DNA of 64,000 nucleotides from Mycobacterium seoulense (GTDB lineage Bacteria > Actinomycetota > Actinomycetes > Mycobacteriales > Mycobacteriaceae). Location of the stretch: contig NZ_AP022582.1 in NCBI RefSeq assembly GCF_010731595.1, positions 3,658,001-3,722,000 of the forward strand. The letters run 5' to 3'. Each line of letters begins with the position of its first letter. Positions within the stretch are counted from its first letter, which is position 1. Of this stretch, positions 27,209-35,028 are shown one piece after another. The notes under the pieces are model-generated. The model had not been told where the DNA came from and made no database searches. It saw only the letters and a list, made by a program, of their open reading frames with translations. The translations under genes and the position numbers were made by a program.

Positions 27209-28399
27209 ATGCGTCGCAGACCGGCCGGTGTCCCGGTATACAAGCCAGACATCTACTCCACCGACGCGATCCTCGATCCATACCCGCATTACCAACGCCT
27301 GCGGGACCTGGGGCCGGTGGTCTGGTTGTCCAAACAGAAGGCGTACGCGCTCCCCCGGTACGCCGAGTGCAAGGCAGTGTTGCGCGATGACAAGACGTTC
27401 CTGTCGGGCAGGGGTGTGTCGCTGAATCCGATCGCCAACCGCCTGTCCCGAGGCACGACACTGAACAGCGATGGCGACGAGCACGATCGGCGGCGCAAGC
27501 TGGTCGCGCATCGGCTGTTACCGCGCGCGTTGCGCGCGATCAGCGACAGCGTGGACGCTACCGCCGCCGCCGTTGTCGATGCGGCACTCAACAAGGGCGA
27601 GGTCGACGGCGTGACCGACCTCGCCGCCGCCCTGCCACTGGCGGTGGTGCCCGACCTCATCGGGTGGCCCAGGAATCATCGCGGCCACCTGGTCGAATGG
27701 GGCGGTGCCACTTTCGACGTCCTCGGTCCGCTGAACTGGCAAGCGGTCAGATCAACGCCTCAAGCGTTGAAGATGCTGCGCTTCGCTAGCCGCGTCGTTC
27801 GCCAGCGCGCCGTTCTCGACGGCAGCATGGCACACGAGCTCCTGAGGGGCGCCGACGAAGGCAAGCTGTCTCACCGCGAGTGCCCGCCGCTGATGGTCGA
27901 CTACCTCGCCCCGTCGATAGACACCACGATGGGCGCCATCTCCAGCGCCTTGTACCTGTTCGCCAGCCATCCCGAGCAATGGCAGCTCCTGAAGGAGGAG
28001 CCGGCGCTGATGACCAACGCCATCAATGAGGTCGTCCGTTACGAGCCACCACTGCGTGCATTTGCGCGTTGCGTGGGCCAGCAGGCCGAAATCTCCAACG
28101 TGACAATGCCATCAGGCGCCCGCGTCCTGGTGCTGTACGCCTCGGCCAACCGAGACGAACAGGAGTGGGCGGAGCCCGACGTCTTCGACATCCGCCGCGA
28201 CGCCAGCCGTCAGATCGGATTCGGGCAAGGTGCGCACGCCTGCGCCGGCCAGGGTTTGGCGCGCTTGGAAACGACAGCCATGCTGCGCGCGCTGATCGAC
28301 CGCGTCGACCGCATCGAGGTCGGGGGTACACCGACGTGGGCGATCAACAACATCATTCGCCGTCACGAGGCCCTGCCGCTCAAGCTGGTTCCCGCATGA
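27209..28399 (+). CDS. Cytochrome P450 of unassigned family
   Basis: A 396-residue soluble P450. The heme loop is FGQGAHACAGQGLARLE (about residues 337-353), the ExxR motif is NEVVRYEP, and the I-helix reads LAPSIDTTMGAIS where the usual sequence is AGxDTT, so the conserved alanine-glycine is altered. It is not CYP125 or CYP142 and has no adjacent ferredoxin. A strong GAGGAG precedes the ATG. No KstR or KstR2 site is seen in front. The GC content looks lower by eye than in the flanking sterol genes, which fits later acquisition. The substrate is unknown. Confidence 0.88.
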   Translation: MRRRPAGVPVYKPDIYSTDAILDPYPHYQRLRDLGPVVWLSKQKAYALPRYAECKAVLRDDKTFLSGRGVSLNPIANRLSRGTTLNSDGDEHDRRRKLVAHRLLPRALRAISDSVDATAAAVVDAALNKGEVDGVTDLAAALPLAVVPDLIGWPRNHRGHLVEWGGATFDVLGPLNWQAVRSTPQALKMLRFASRVVRQRAVLDGSMAHELLRGADEGKLSHRECPPLMVDYLAPSIDTTMGAISSALYLFASHPEQWQLLKEEPALMTNAINEVVRYEPPLRAFARCVGQQAEISNVTMPSGARVLVLYASANRDEQEWAEPDVFDIRRDASRQIGFGQGAHACAGQGLARLETTAMLRALIDRVDRIEVGGTPTWAINNIIRRHEALPLKLVPA

Positions 28400-28512
28400 A
28401 GTTCGCCCGCAATGCCGTGCACGTCACATTCGTCGTCGCGTCGGTTTCCTTGACACTCGAGACGGCCGGTTCCGGGTCGCTGAAGCCCCTACGGCCCAAC
28501 GCCGCTCGGTAG
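28396..28512 (+). CDS. Possible 38-residue small protein coupled to the P450
   Basis: An ATG overlaps the P450 stop by 4 bp (ATGA) and opens a 38-codon frame, MKFARNAVHVTFVVASVSLT and 18 further residues. Its N-terminus looks like the beginning of a signal peptide but is followed by a stop soon after. It could be a real small protein or the start of a decayed secreted protein. The rest of the gap to 28594 holds no other feature I can support. Confidence 0.3.
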   Translation: MKFARNAVHVTFVVASVSLTLETAGSGSLKPLRPNAAR

Positions 28513-28594
28513 CCATCGCCGTGGTGTTGCGCACCACCACCACGCCCGCCGATTCGGTATTACTAACCGGGCAAACGGAATTGAAAGGGGATCA

Positions 28595-29158
28595 ATGAGA
28601 CTCTTGCCGCTGGCCGCCGAGCCTTTCACTGCCCCGGCCGAACGCGACATGCTCCCGTCCGAGCGTCGAGAATTCGTCCGCACGCACCGAACGTGTGTTC
28701 TCGGTTACCGCCGCCGCAATGACGGCCCGGCAATGTCGATCGTGTACTACGTCCCGACCGATGAAGACGAGCTGCTCGTGTCCACTATGGCCGGACGCGC
28801 GAAGGCGAACGCGGTGGCGCGGGACCCGAAAGTGAGCATTTGTGTGCTAGACGAGCGCTGGCCGTTCTCCTTCTTGCAGGTATATGCCGACGCCGTCGTC
28901 GAACGAGACCCCGACCTCATTGTCGACGTCATGATGGCCGTCGGCTGGCGCATGTCCGGGCAGCAAGCAGGCGTGGAAGCGCGGCCCTTCATAAGGCAAA
29001 TGGCCGAGCGCGAAGACAGAGTGGTGATCCGCTGCCGTCCCTACGCGACGTTCGCCACACCGCCGCGTCATCTGCACGCGAACGAGCAAGCGACCCAGCT
29101 CACACACTGGGGATCATCGTCGCTCCCCTGGAACGGTCCGGACCCGGTTGCCCGATAG
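28595..29158 (+). CDS. PNPOx-like split-barrel flavin/F420 protein
   Basis: A 187-residue protein with the pyridoxamine-5'-phosphate-oxidase-like split beta-barrel fold of FMN- or F420-binding proteins. The core has RTHRTCVLGYRRRNDGPAMS, VSTMAGRAKANAVARDPKVS and VCVLDERWPFSFLQVYADAV as regions at about residues 29-105. The ATG at 28595 has GAAAGGGG just upstream. It follows the P450 on the same strand and could provide redox or detoxification chemistry with it. The substrate and cofactor are not determined by the sequence. Confidence 0.75.
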   Translation: MRLLPLAAEPFTAPAERDMLPSERREFVRTHRTCVLGYRRRNDGPAMSIVYYVPTDEDELLVSTMAGRAKANAVARDPKVSICVLDERWPFSFLQVYADAVVERDPDLIVDVMMAVGWRMSGQQAGVEARPFIRQMAEREDRVVIRCRPYATFATPPRHLHANEQATQLTHWGSSSLPWNGPDPVAR

Positions 29159-29163
29159 ATCAA

Positions 29164-30069
29164 TTAGGCCCCGTACACGGGGACCGGCGGGCGCGCCTTG
29201 GCGAGCAGGTCGGCAACCACGGGCCCAAGCTCCGCGGGGTCCCACCTCGCGCCCTTGTCGATCTGCGGCCCGTGCGCCCAGCCCTCCGCGACGCGGATCT
29301 TGCCGCCCTCGACCTCGAACACCTTCCCGGTGACGTCACGGGATTCGGCGCTGCCTAGCCACACCACCAGCGGCGAGATGTTCTCCGGCGCCATGGCGTC
29401 GAAATCCTGGTCCTGCGTTGCCATCATCTCCGCGAAGACCGTTTCCGTCATGCGGGTGCGGGCCGACGGTGCGATGGCGTTGACGGTGACGCCGTACCGA
29501 CCCATTTCGGCCGCGCCGACCAGCGTCATCGCCGCGATGCCGGCCTTGGCGGCGCTGTAGTTGCCCTGTCCGACGCTGCCCTGCAGGCCGGCGCCCGAGC
29601 TGGTGTTGATGATCCGCGCGTCGACGGTCCTGCCCTCTTTGGACAGCCCGCGCCAGTAGGCCGCGGCGTGCCGCATCGTGGCGAAGTGGCCCTTGAGATG
29701 TACGGCGATGACGGCGTCGAACTCCTCTTCGCTGGTGTTGGCCATCATCCTGTCGCGCACGATGCCCGCGTTGTTCACCAGAACATCCAGGCCGCCGAAG
29801 GTGTCGATGGCCGTCTGGATCAGGCCGGCTGCTTCGGTCCAGTCGGCGACGTTGGATCCGTTGGCGACGGCTTCGCCACCGGCCGAGGTGATTTCGTCGA
29901 CCACGCCCTGGGCGGCGCTGCCGCCGCCGGCCGGTGAGCCGTCCAGGCCCACGCCGATGTCGTTGACCACCACGCGCGCCCCCTCGGCCGCGAAGGCCAG
30001 CGCGTGCGCGCGACCGATACCGCCGCCCGCTCCCGTGACGATGACGACGCGGCCGTCAACCACTCCCAT
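29164..30069 (-). CDS. Short-chain dehydrogenase (Rv3548c-type)
   Basis: A 301-residue SDR of the MFE-2-like 3-hydroxyacyl-CoA dehydrogenase type. The cofactor motif TGAGGGIGRAHA is at about residues 13-24, NNAGIVRDRMM follows the beta-4 strand, and the catalytic serine and Tyr-x3-Lys are in INTSSGAGLQGS and NYSAAKAG. The C-terminus VPVYGA is typical. The start ATG at 30067-30069 has GAGGAGACA upstream; longer frames run into the neighbouring SDR. It probably belongs to the KstR2-controlled C/D-ring set with the upstream SDR. Confidence 0.87.
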   Translation of the reverse strand: MGVVDGRVVIVTGAGGGIGRAHALAFAAEGARVVVNDIGVGLDGSPAGGGSAAQGVVDEITSAGGEAVANGSNVADWTEAAGLIQTAIDTFGGLDVLVNNAGIVRDRMMANTSEEEFDAVIAVHLKGHFATMRHAAAYWRGLSKEGRTVDARIINTSSGAGLQGSVGQGNYSAAKAGIAAMTLVGAAEMGRYGVTVNAIAPSARTRMTETVFAEMMATQDQDFDAMAPENISPLVVWLGSAESRDVTGKVFEVEGGKIRVAEGWAHGPQIDKGARWDPAELGPVVADLLAKARPPVPVYGA

Positions 30070-30083
30070 TGTTCGTGTCTCCT

Positions 30084-30869
30084 CTACTTGATCGCGCCGG
30101 CGTTCGTGGTGGCCAGGTAGTGCGGCGGCTCCCCGCCCCCGTGCACCTCCAACGAGGCGCCGCTGATGTAGGACGCCGCATCCGACGCCAGAAACGCTGC
30201 CGCCCAACCGATGTCCTCGGGCTTGGCCAACCGGCCCAGGGGCACGTTCTTCGAGATCGCGGCGATGGACTCGGCGTCACCATAGAACAGTTCGGACTGC
30301 TCGGTCTCCACCATGCCGACCACGCAGGCGTTCACCCGAACCTTCGGCCCCCACTCCACCGCCAGTGTTTGCGTCAGGCTTTCCAGGCCCGCCTTGGCCG
30401 CCCCGTACGCACCGGTGCCGGGCGACGGCCGGCGGCCACTCAGACTGCAGATGTTGATGATCGACCCGCCGCGCTCCTCGACTTGCATATGAGCGTTCGC
30501 GTGTTGCGAAACCGACAGCGCTCCAATCAGGTTGAGCTCGATGATCTTTCGGTTGAACTTTGCGCTGGACTCCGCGGTCAGCACGTACGGCGAACCGCCG
30601 GCGTTGTTGACCACCACGTCGAGCCGGCCGTGCTTGTCGACGATCGACTCGATCAGCGCCTTGACGGCGTCGTCGTCGCGGACGTCGCAGGAATGGAATT
30701 CATAGGGCAGACCCTCGACGGCCCGCCGCGCGCAGGTGACGACGGTCGCGCCCTGCCCGGCGAAGACGGAGCTGATGCCCGCGCCGACACCGCGGACCCC
30801 GCCGGTGACGAGAACGACCCGTCCGGCGAGCCCCAAGTCGATGGCGTCGGGTGCTTCGGCGCGAGTCAC
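30084..30869 (-). CDS. Short-chain dehydrogenase (Rv3549c-type)
   Basis: A 261-residue classical SDR: VLVTGGVRGVGAGIS near residues 17-31, NNAGGSPY, the catalytic ICSLSGRRPSPGTGAYGAAKAG region (around residues 137-158), and a C-terminal tail of TNAGAIK. The start is GTG at 30867-30869. It sits 15 bp from the KstR2 operator at 30885-30898 and is divergent from echA20, so it is almost certainly a KstR2 target. The substrate is not known to me, most likely a C/D-ring hydroxy-CoA ester. Confidence 0.88.
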   Translation of the reverse strand: MTRAEAPDAIDLGLAGRVVLVTGGVRGVGAGISSVFAGQGATVVTCARRAVEGLPYEFHSCDVRDDDAVKALIESIVDKHGRLDVVVNNAGGSPYVLTAESSAKFNRKIIELNLIGALSVSQHANAHMQVEERGGSIINICSLSGRRPSPGTGAYGAAKAGLESLTQTLAVEWGPKVRVNACVVGMVETEQSELFYGDAESIAAISKNVPLGRLAKPEDIGWAAAFLASDAASYISGASLEVHGGGEPPHYLATTNAGAIK

Positions 30870-30884
30870 TGTGCTAGCGTACCA

Positions 30885-30898
30885 AGCAAGTGCTTGCT
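30885..30898. promoter_or_regulatory. KstR2 operator between Rv3549c-type SDR and echA20
   Basis: AGCAAGTGCTTGCT matches the KstR2 consensus AnCAAGnnCTTGnT; the palindrome extends one base further on each side. It is 15 bp from the SDR GTG and 30 bp from the echA20 TTG, so it can control both transcripts. KstR2 is released by the HIP-CoA thioester. Confidence 0.85.
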
Positions 30899-30928
30899 TA
30901 GGTAGTTACCCCACAAGGAAGTGGCACC

Positions 30929-31687
30929 TTGCCCATCACATCCACCACCACCGAGCCGGGCATCGTCGCGGTCACCGTCGACTTCCCCCCGGTCAACGCC
31001 ATCCCGTCGCGCGGCTGGTTCGAGCTGGCCGACGTCATCACGGCCGCCGGCCAAGACCTCGAGACCCACGTCGTCATCCTGCGGGCCGAGGGCCGCGGCT
31101 TCAACGCCGGGGTCGACATCAAGGAGATGCAGCGCACCGAGGGATTCACCGCGCTGATCGACGCCAACCGCGGCTGCTACGCCGCGTTCCGCGCGGTCTA
31201 TGAGTGCGCGGTGCCCGTCGTTGCCGCGGTCAACGGGTTCTGCGTCGGCGGCGGCATCGGCCTGGTCGGCAACTCCGACATCATCGTGGCCTCCGACGAC
31301 GCCACCTTCGGGCTGCCCGAGGTGGAGCGCGGCGCCCTGGGCGCGGCCACCCACCTGTCCCGGCTGGTGCCCCAGCACATGATGCGGCGACTGTTCTTCA
31401 CCGCCGCCACCGTCGACGCCGCCACGCTGCACCATTTCGGTTCGGTGCACGAGGTGGTGCCGCGCGACCAGCTGGACGACGCGGCGTTACGGGTCGCCAG
31501 AGACATCGCCGCCAAGGACACCCGCGTCATCCGCGCGGCCAAGGAGGCGCTCAACCTCATCGACGTGCAGCGGGTCAACTCGAGTTATCGCATGGAGCAA
31601 GGCTTCACGTTCGAGCTCAATCTGGCCGGCGTCGCCGACGAGCACCGCGACGCGTTCGCCGGCACGGCGAAGGGCAAGAAGGCGTGA
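30929..31687 (+). CDS. echA20: Crotonase-family ring hydrolase EchA20
   Basis: A 252-residue crotonase-fold enzyme. EchA20 is known to open the remaining cyclopentane (D) ring of the HIP-derived indane-CoA by hydrolytic C-C cleavage. The oxyanion-hole segments are AEGRGFNAGVDIKEMQ (about residues 53-68) and AVNGFCVGGGIGLVGN. The TTG start at 30929 has AAGGAAG about 11 bp upstream. The stop overlaps the ipdA GTG by 4 bp. Confidence 0.92.
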   Translation: MPITSTTTEPGIVAVTVDFPPVNAIPSRGWFELADVITAAGQDLETHVVILRAEGRGFNAGVDIKEMQRTEGFTALIDANRGCYAAFRAVYECAVPVVAAVNGFCVGGGIGLVGNSDIIVASDDATFGLPEVERGALGAATHLSRLVPQHMMRRLFFTAATVDAATLHHFGSVHEVVPRDQLDDAALRVARDIAAKDTRVIRAAKEALNLIDVQRVNSSYRMEQGFTFELNLAGVADEHRDAFAGTAKGKKA

Positions 31688-32568
31688 CCGACAAGAGAAC
31701 CACGTTGGACGACGCCGTCGCGCAATTGCGCAGCGGCATGACGATCGGCATCGGCGGCTGGGGCTCGCGCCGCAAGCCGATGGCGTTCGTGCGGGCCATG
31801 CTGCGCACCGACGTCAAAGATTTGACGGTGGTCGCCTACGGCGGGCCCGATCTGGGGTTGCTCTGCTCGGCCGGCAAGGTCAAACGCGTCTACTACGGCT
31901 TCGTTTCGCTGGACTCCCCGCCCTTCTACGACCCCTGGTTCGCCAAGGCCCGCACTAGCGGAGCGATCGAGGCCAGGGAGATGGACGAGGGCATGCTGCG
32001 GTGCGGCCTGCAGGCCGCCGCGCAACGCCTGCCGTTCCTGCCGATCCGGGCCGGTTTGGGCAGCTCGGTCCCCGACTTCTGGGAGGGCGAATTGCGGACC
32101 GTGACCAGCCCCTACCCCGCACCCGGGGGCGGTCACGAGACGCTGATCGCCATGCCGGCGCTGCGCCTGGACGCCGCCTTCGTGCACCTCAATCTCGGCG
32201 ACAGCCGGGGCAACGCGGCCTACACCGGGATCGATCCCTACTTCGACGACCTGTTCCTGATGGCCGCCGACAAGCGGTTCCTGTCGGTGGAGCGCGTCGT
32301 CTCCACCGAGGAGTTGGTCAAGGCGGTCCCCCCGCAGACCCTGCTGGTGAACCGGATGATGGTGGACTCGGTGGTGGAGGCGCCGGGCGGCGCCCACTTC
32401 ACCACCGCCGCACCGGATTACGGCCGCGACGAGAAGTTCCAGCGGCATTACGCCGAGGCCGCCTCGACCGACGAGGGCTGGCAGACGTTCGTCCAGACTT
32501 ACCTGTCGGGCAGCGAGGACGACTATCAGGCGGCGGTCCGCGCGTTCGCAGAGGAGGCCGCCAAGTGA
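31684..32568 (+). CDS. ipdA: IpdAB hydrolase alpha subunit IpdA
   Basis: A 294-residue CoA-transferase-family I alpha-type subunit. With IpdB it forms a hydrolase, not a transferase, that opens the last steroid ring of COCHEA-CoA. Features are GMTIGIGGWGSRRKPMAFVR (about residues 18-37) and VHLNLGDSRGNAAYTGIDPY. The GTG at 31684 overlaps the echA20 stop (4 bp); the stop overlaps the ipdB GTG (4 bp). Confidence 0.94.
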   Translation: MTDKRTTLDDAVAQLRSGMTIGIGGWGSRRKPMAFVRAMLRTDVKDLTVVAYGGPDLGLLCSAGKVKRVYYGFVSLDSPPFYDPWFAKARTSGAIEAREMDEGMLRCGLQAAAQRLPFLPIRAGLGSSVPDFWEGELRTVTSPYPAPGGGHETLIAMPALRLDAAFVHLNLGDSRGNAAYTGIDPYFDDLFLMAADKRFLSVERVVSTEELVKAVPPQTLLVNRMMVDSVVEAPGGAHFTTAAPDYGRDEKFQRHYAEAASTDEGWQTFVQTYLSGSEDDYQAAVRAFAEEAAK

Positions 32569-33308
32569 GCAGCACCCGCGCGGAAGTGTGCGCAGTCGCC
32601 TGCGCCGAATTGTTCCGGGACGCAGGCGAAATCATGGTCAGCCCGATGACGAACATGGCCTCGGTCGGCGCACGGCTGGCGCGGTTGACCTTCTCCCCAG
32701 ACATCTTGCTGACCGACGGCGAGGCGCAGCTGCTGGCGGACACCCCGGCGCTGGGCAAGACCGGAGCCGTCGAGGGCTGGATGCCGTTCGGGCGGGTCTT
32801 CGAAACCCTGGCGTGGGGGCGCCGGCATGTGGTGATGGGCGCCAATCAGGTTGACCGCTTTGGCAATCAGAACATCTCGGCGTTCGGTCCGCTGCAACAC
32901 CCGACCAGGCAGATGTTCGGCCTGCGGGGTGCGCCGGGCAACGCGATCAACCACGCGACCAGCTATTGGGTGGGCAACCACTCCAAGCGGGTGTTCTGCG
33001 AGGCCGTGGACGTGGTCTGCGGCATCGGCTGGGACAAGGTGGACGCGGACAATCCGGCGTTCCGCTTCGCCAACACCTATCGGGTGGTGTCCAACCTGGG
33101 GGTGTTCGACTTCGGCGGACCGGACCACACCATGCGGGCGCTGACGCTGCACCCCGGGGTGTCGCCCGACGACGTGCGCGAGGCCACCTCGTTCGAGGTG
33201 CACGGGGTGGACGAAGCCGGCGAGACCAGGCTGCCGACGGACGACGAGCTTCGCCTGATTCGCGAGGTCGTCGATCCGAAGTCCCTGCGCGACAGAGAGA
33301 TACGTTGA
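32565..33308 (+). CDS. ipdB: IpdAB hydrolase beta subunit IpdB
   Basis: A 247-residue CoA-transferase-like beta subunit that pairs with IpdA in COCHEA-CoA ring opening. Typical segments are MVSPMTNMASVGARLARLTF (about residues 24-43), VMGANQVDRFGNQNISAFG and GLRGAPGNAINHATSYW. The GTG at 32565 overlaps the ipdA stop by 4 bp. The following gene ipdC is separated by a 100-bp gap filled with a tandem repeat, which breaks the otherwise tight spacing. Confidence 0.94.
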   Translation: MSSTRAEVCAVACAELFRDAGEIMVSPMTNMASVGARLARLTFSPDILLTDGEAQLLADTPALGKTGAVEGWMPFGRVFETLAWGRRHVVMGANQVDRFGNQNISAFGPLQHPTRQMFGLRGAPGNAINHATSYWVGNHSKRVFCEAVDVVCGIGWDKVDADNPAFRFANTYRVVSNLGVFDFGGPDHTMRALTLHPGVSPDDVREATSFEVHGVDEAGETRLPTDDELRLIREVVDPKSLRDREIR

Positions 33309-33321
33309 TGATTGTTCCGCC

Positions 33322-33389
33322 TCTCCCCCGCAAGCGGGCGGTACCCCCACCCCATCGCTTCGTCCCCCGCAAGCGGGTGGTACCCCCAC
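33322..33389. repeat. Tandem hairpin repeat between ipdB and ipdC
   Basis: Two copies of a 29-base unit in direct order. They start at 33322 and 33361 (period 39) and each contains CCCGCAAGCGGG, which can form a hairpin, followed by GGTACCCCCAC. The flank CATCGCTT / TGCATCGTCGG matches the repeat near the hsaD start at 54747-54801. The rest of the gap to ipdC has no other feature. Confidence 0.8.
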
Positions 33390-33408
33390 TGCATCGTCGG
33401 CGGTCGGT

Positions 33409-34491
33409 ATGAAGCTGCGCACGCCGCTGACCGAGATGGTCGGTGTCGAGCATCCGGTGGTCCAGACCGGGATGGGCTGGGTGGCCGGCGCCCGGCTGGT
33501 GGCCGCCACGGCCAACGCCGGCGGTCTGGGCATCCTGGCTTCGGCCACCATGACGCTGGACGAGTTGGCCACGGCAATCGGAAAGGTCAAGGCCGCCACC
33601 GATAAGCCGTTCGGGGTGAACATCCGCGCCGACGCCGCCGACGCCGGCGACCGCGTCGACCTGATGATCCGCGAGGGCGTGAAGGTGGCGTCGTTCGCCC
33701 TGGCGCCCAAGCAGGAGTTGATCGCGCGGCTGAAAGAGGCCGGCGCGGTGGTGATCCCGTCGATCGGCGCGGCCAAGCACGCGCGCAAGGTCGCGGCCTG
33801 GGGCGCCGACGCGATGATCGTGCAGGGCGGCGAGGGCGGCGGTCACACCGGACCCGTCGCCACCACGCTGCTGCTGCCGTCGGTGCTGGACGCGGTGCAG
33901 GGCACCGGTATTCCGGTGATCGCGGCGGGGGGATTCTTCGACGGGCGCGGGCTGGCGGCCGCGCTGAGCTACGGCGCCGCGGGCGTGGCGATGGGTACGC
34001 GCTTCCTGCTGACCTCCGATTCGACCGTGCCCGATGCGGTCAAGCGGCGCTATCTGGACGCGGCGCTGGACGGCACCGTGGTCACCACGCGCGTGGACGG
34101 CATGCCGCACCGCGTCCTGCGCACCGGCCTGGTCGAAAGGCTCGAAAGCGGCTCGCCGGTAAGGGGTCTCACCGCGGCCGTGCGCAACGCGGCGAAGTTC
34201 AAACACATGTCGCAGATGACCTGGCGGTCGATGGTCCGCGACGGCATGGCGATGCGCCACGGCAAGGAGCTGACCTGGTCACAGGTGGTGATGGCGGCCA
34301 ACACCCCCATGCTGTTGAAGGCGGGCCTCGTCGAGGGCAACACCGAGGCCGGGGTGCTCGCCTCCGGCCAGGTGGCCGGCATCATCGAGGACCTGCCGTC
34401 GTGCGCCGAGCTGATCGACTCGATCGTGCGCGATGCGATCTCGCACTTGAAGGCCGCGGCGGCGCTCGTGGAACCGTCAGCAGTGGACTAA
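33409..34491 (+). CDS. ipdC: NAD(P)H-dependent flavin oxidoreductase IpdC
   Basis: A 360-residue 2-nitropropane-dioxygenase-fold flavoprotein, known to reduce the 5-hydroxy HIC-CoA intermediate in C/D-ring breakdown. Features include PVVQTGMGWVAGARLVAATA (about residues 16-35), the conserved VQGGEGGGHTG phosphate-binding loop (about residues 138-148), and AAGGFFDGRGLAAALSYGAAG. The ATG at 33409 has no strong Shine-Dalgarno; the preceding gap is occupied by repeats. Confidence 0.93.
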   Translation: MKLRTPLTEMVGVEHPVVQTGMGWVAGARLVAATANAGGLGILASATMTLDELATAIGKVKAATDKPFGVNIRADAADAGDRVDLMIREGVKVASFALAPKQELIARLKEAGAVVIPSIGAAKHARKVAAWGADAMIVQGGEGGGHTGPVATTLLLPSVLDAVQGTGIPVIAAGGFFDGRGLAAALSYGAAGVAMGTRFLLTSDSTVPDAVKRRYLDAALDGTVVTTRVDGMPHRVLRTGLVERLESGSPVRGLTAAVRNAAKFKHMSQMTWRSMVRDGMAMRHGKELTWSQVVMAANTPMLLKAGLVEGNTEAGVLASGQVAGIIEDLPSCAELIDSIVRDAISHLKAAAALVEPSAVD

Positions 34492-34533
34492 GGACTCTGG
34501 CCGCGGCTCGCGGCGCGGCGTCATCCTGGATCA

Positions 34534-34956
34534 ATGATGTCGCTGGCACCGGAAACCTGGCCCACACCGCTGTTGAACACGATTCGCACCTCCAACAAAT
34601 ACCTGCTCAACCCGCTCATGCTGCGGCTGGCCGGCCGCAAGAACTGGTATGCGGCGGCGATCGAGCACACCGGACGCCGGTCGGGCAAGGTGTACACCAC
34701 ACCGATCGTCGCCGAGCGCATCGATGGCGGCTTCGTCATACCGCTGCCCTACGGCACCGCGGTGGATTGGTTGCAGAATGTCCGTGCCGCGGGGCGCGCG
34801 ACGATCTCCTCCCAGGGCGAGAAATACGAAGTGGTGCGGCCCGAGATCATCGACGCGGGGGAGGCCCTGCCCCTGGTGTCGCCTCGCCGGCGACGCACCT
34901 TCGAACGGGTCGGCATAGAGGGTTTTCTGAAGGTCAAAGACCAGCCGTCGACTTGA
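34534..34956 (+). CDS. Nitroreductase-family deazaflavin-dependent protein
   Basis: A 140-residue F420-type split-barrel protein (DUF385/Ddn family). The core AIEHTGRRSGKVYTTPIVAER (about residues 43-63; described by region) is the TGRRSG phosphate-binding turn; later WLQNVRAAGRATISSQG is typical. It is distant from Ddn and lacks the Ddn C-terminal motif. Two ATG codons are adjacent (34534, 34537). It is 42 bp downstream of ipdC, in the position where fdxB is found in M. tuberculosis. The substrate is unknown. Confidence 0.8.
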   Translation: MMSLAPETWPTPLLNTIRTSNKYLLNPLMLRLAGRKNWYAAAIEHTGRRSGKVYTTPIVAERIDGGFVIPLPYGTAVDWLQNVRAAGRATISSQGEKYEVVRPEIIDAGEALPLVSPRRRRTFERVGIEGFLKVKDQPST

Positions 34957-35009
34957 GCGGCTTCTCGAGCGGACGGAACTAGTTAAGTGTTTCGCTAAAT
35001 ACCTGGAAA

Positions 35010-35028
35010 ATGAAGCTATAATCTTCAT
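35010..35028 (+). promoter_or_regulatory. Leaderless promoter with inverted repeat before satD
   Basis: A consensus -10 hexamer TATAAT (35017-35022) lies exactly 6 bases before the ATG at 35029, so transcription probably starts at the A of the start codon. The hexamer is enclosed by the inverted repeat ATGAAG (35010-35015) and CTTCAT (35023-35028), likely an operator. The surrounding 34980-35030 stretch is unusually AT-rich for this genome. Confidence 0.6.

Noticed and set aside
33322..33389. Possible CRISPR-like repeat array
   Set aside because: Only two units, period 39 with no distinct spacer, hairpin in each unit and related copies near start codons. No cas-like gene is present.
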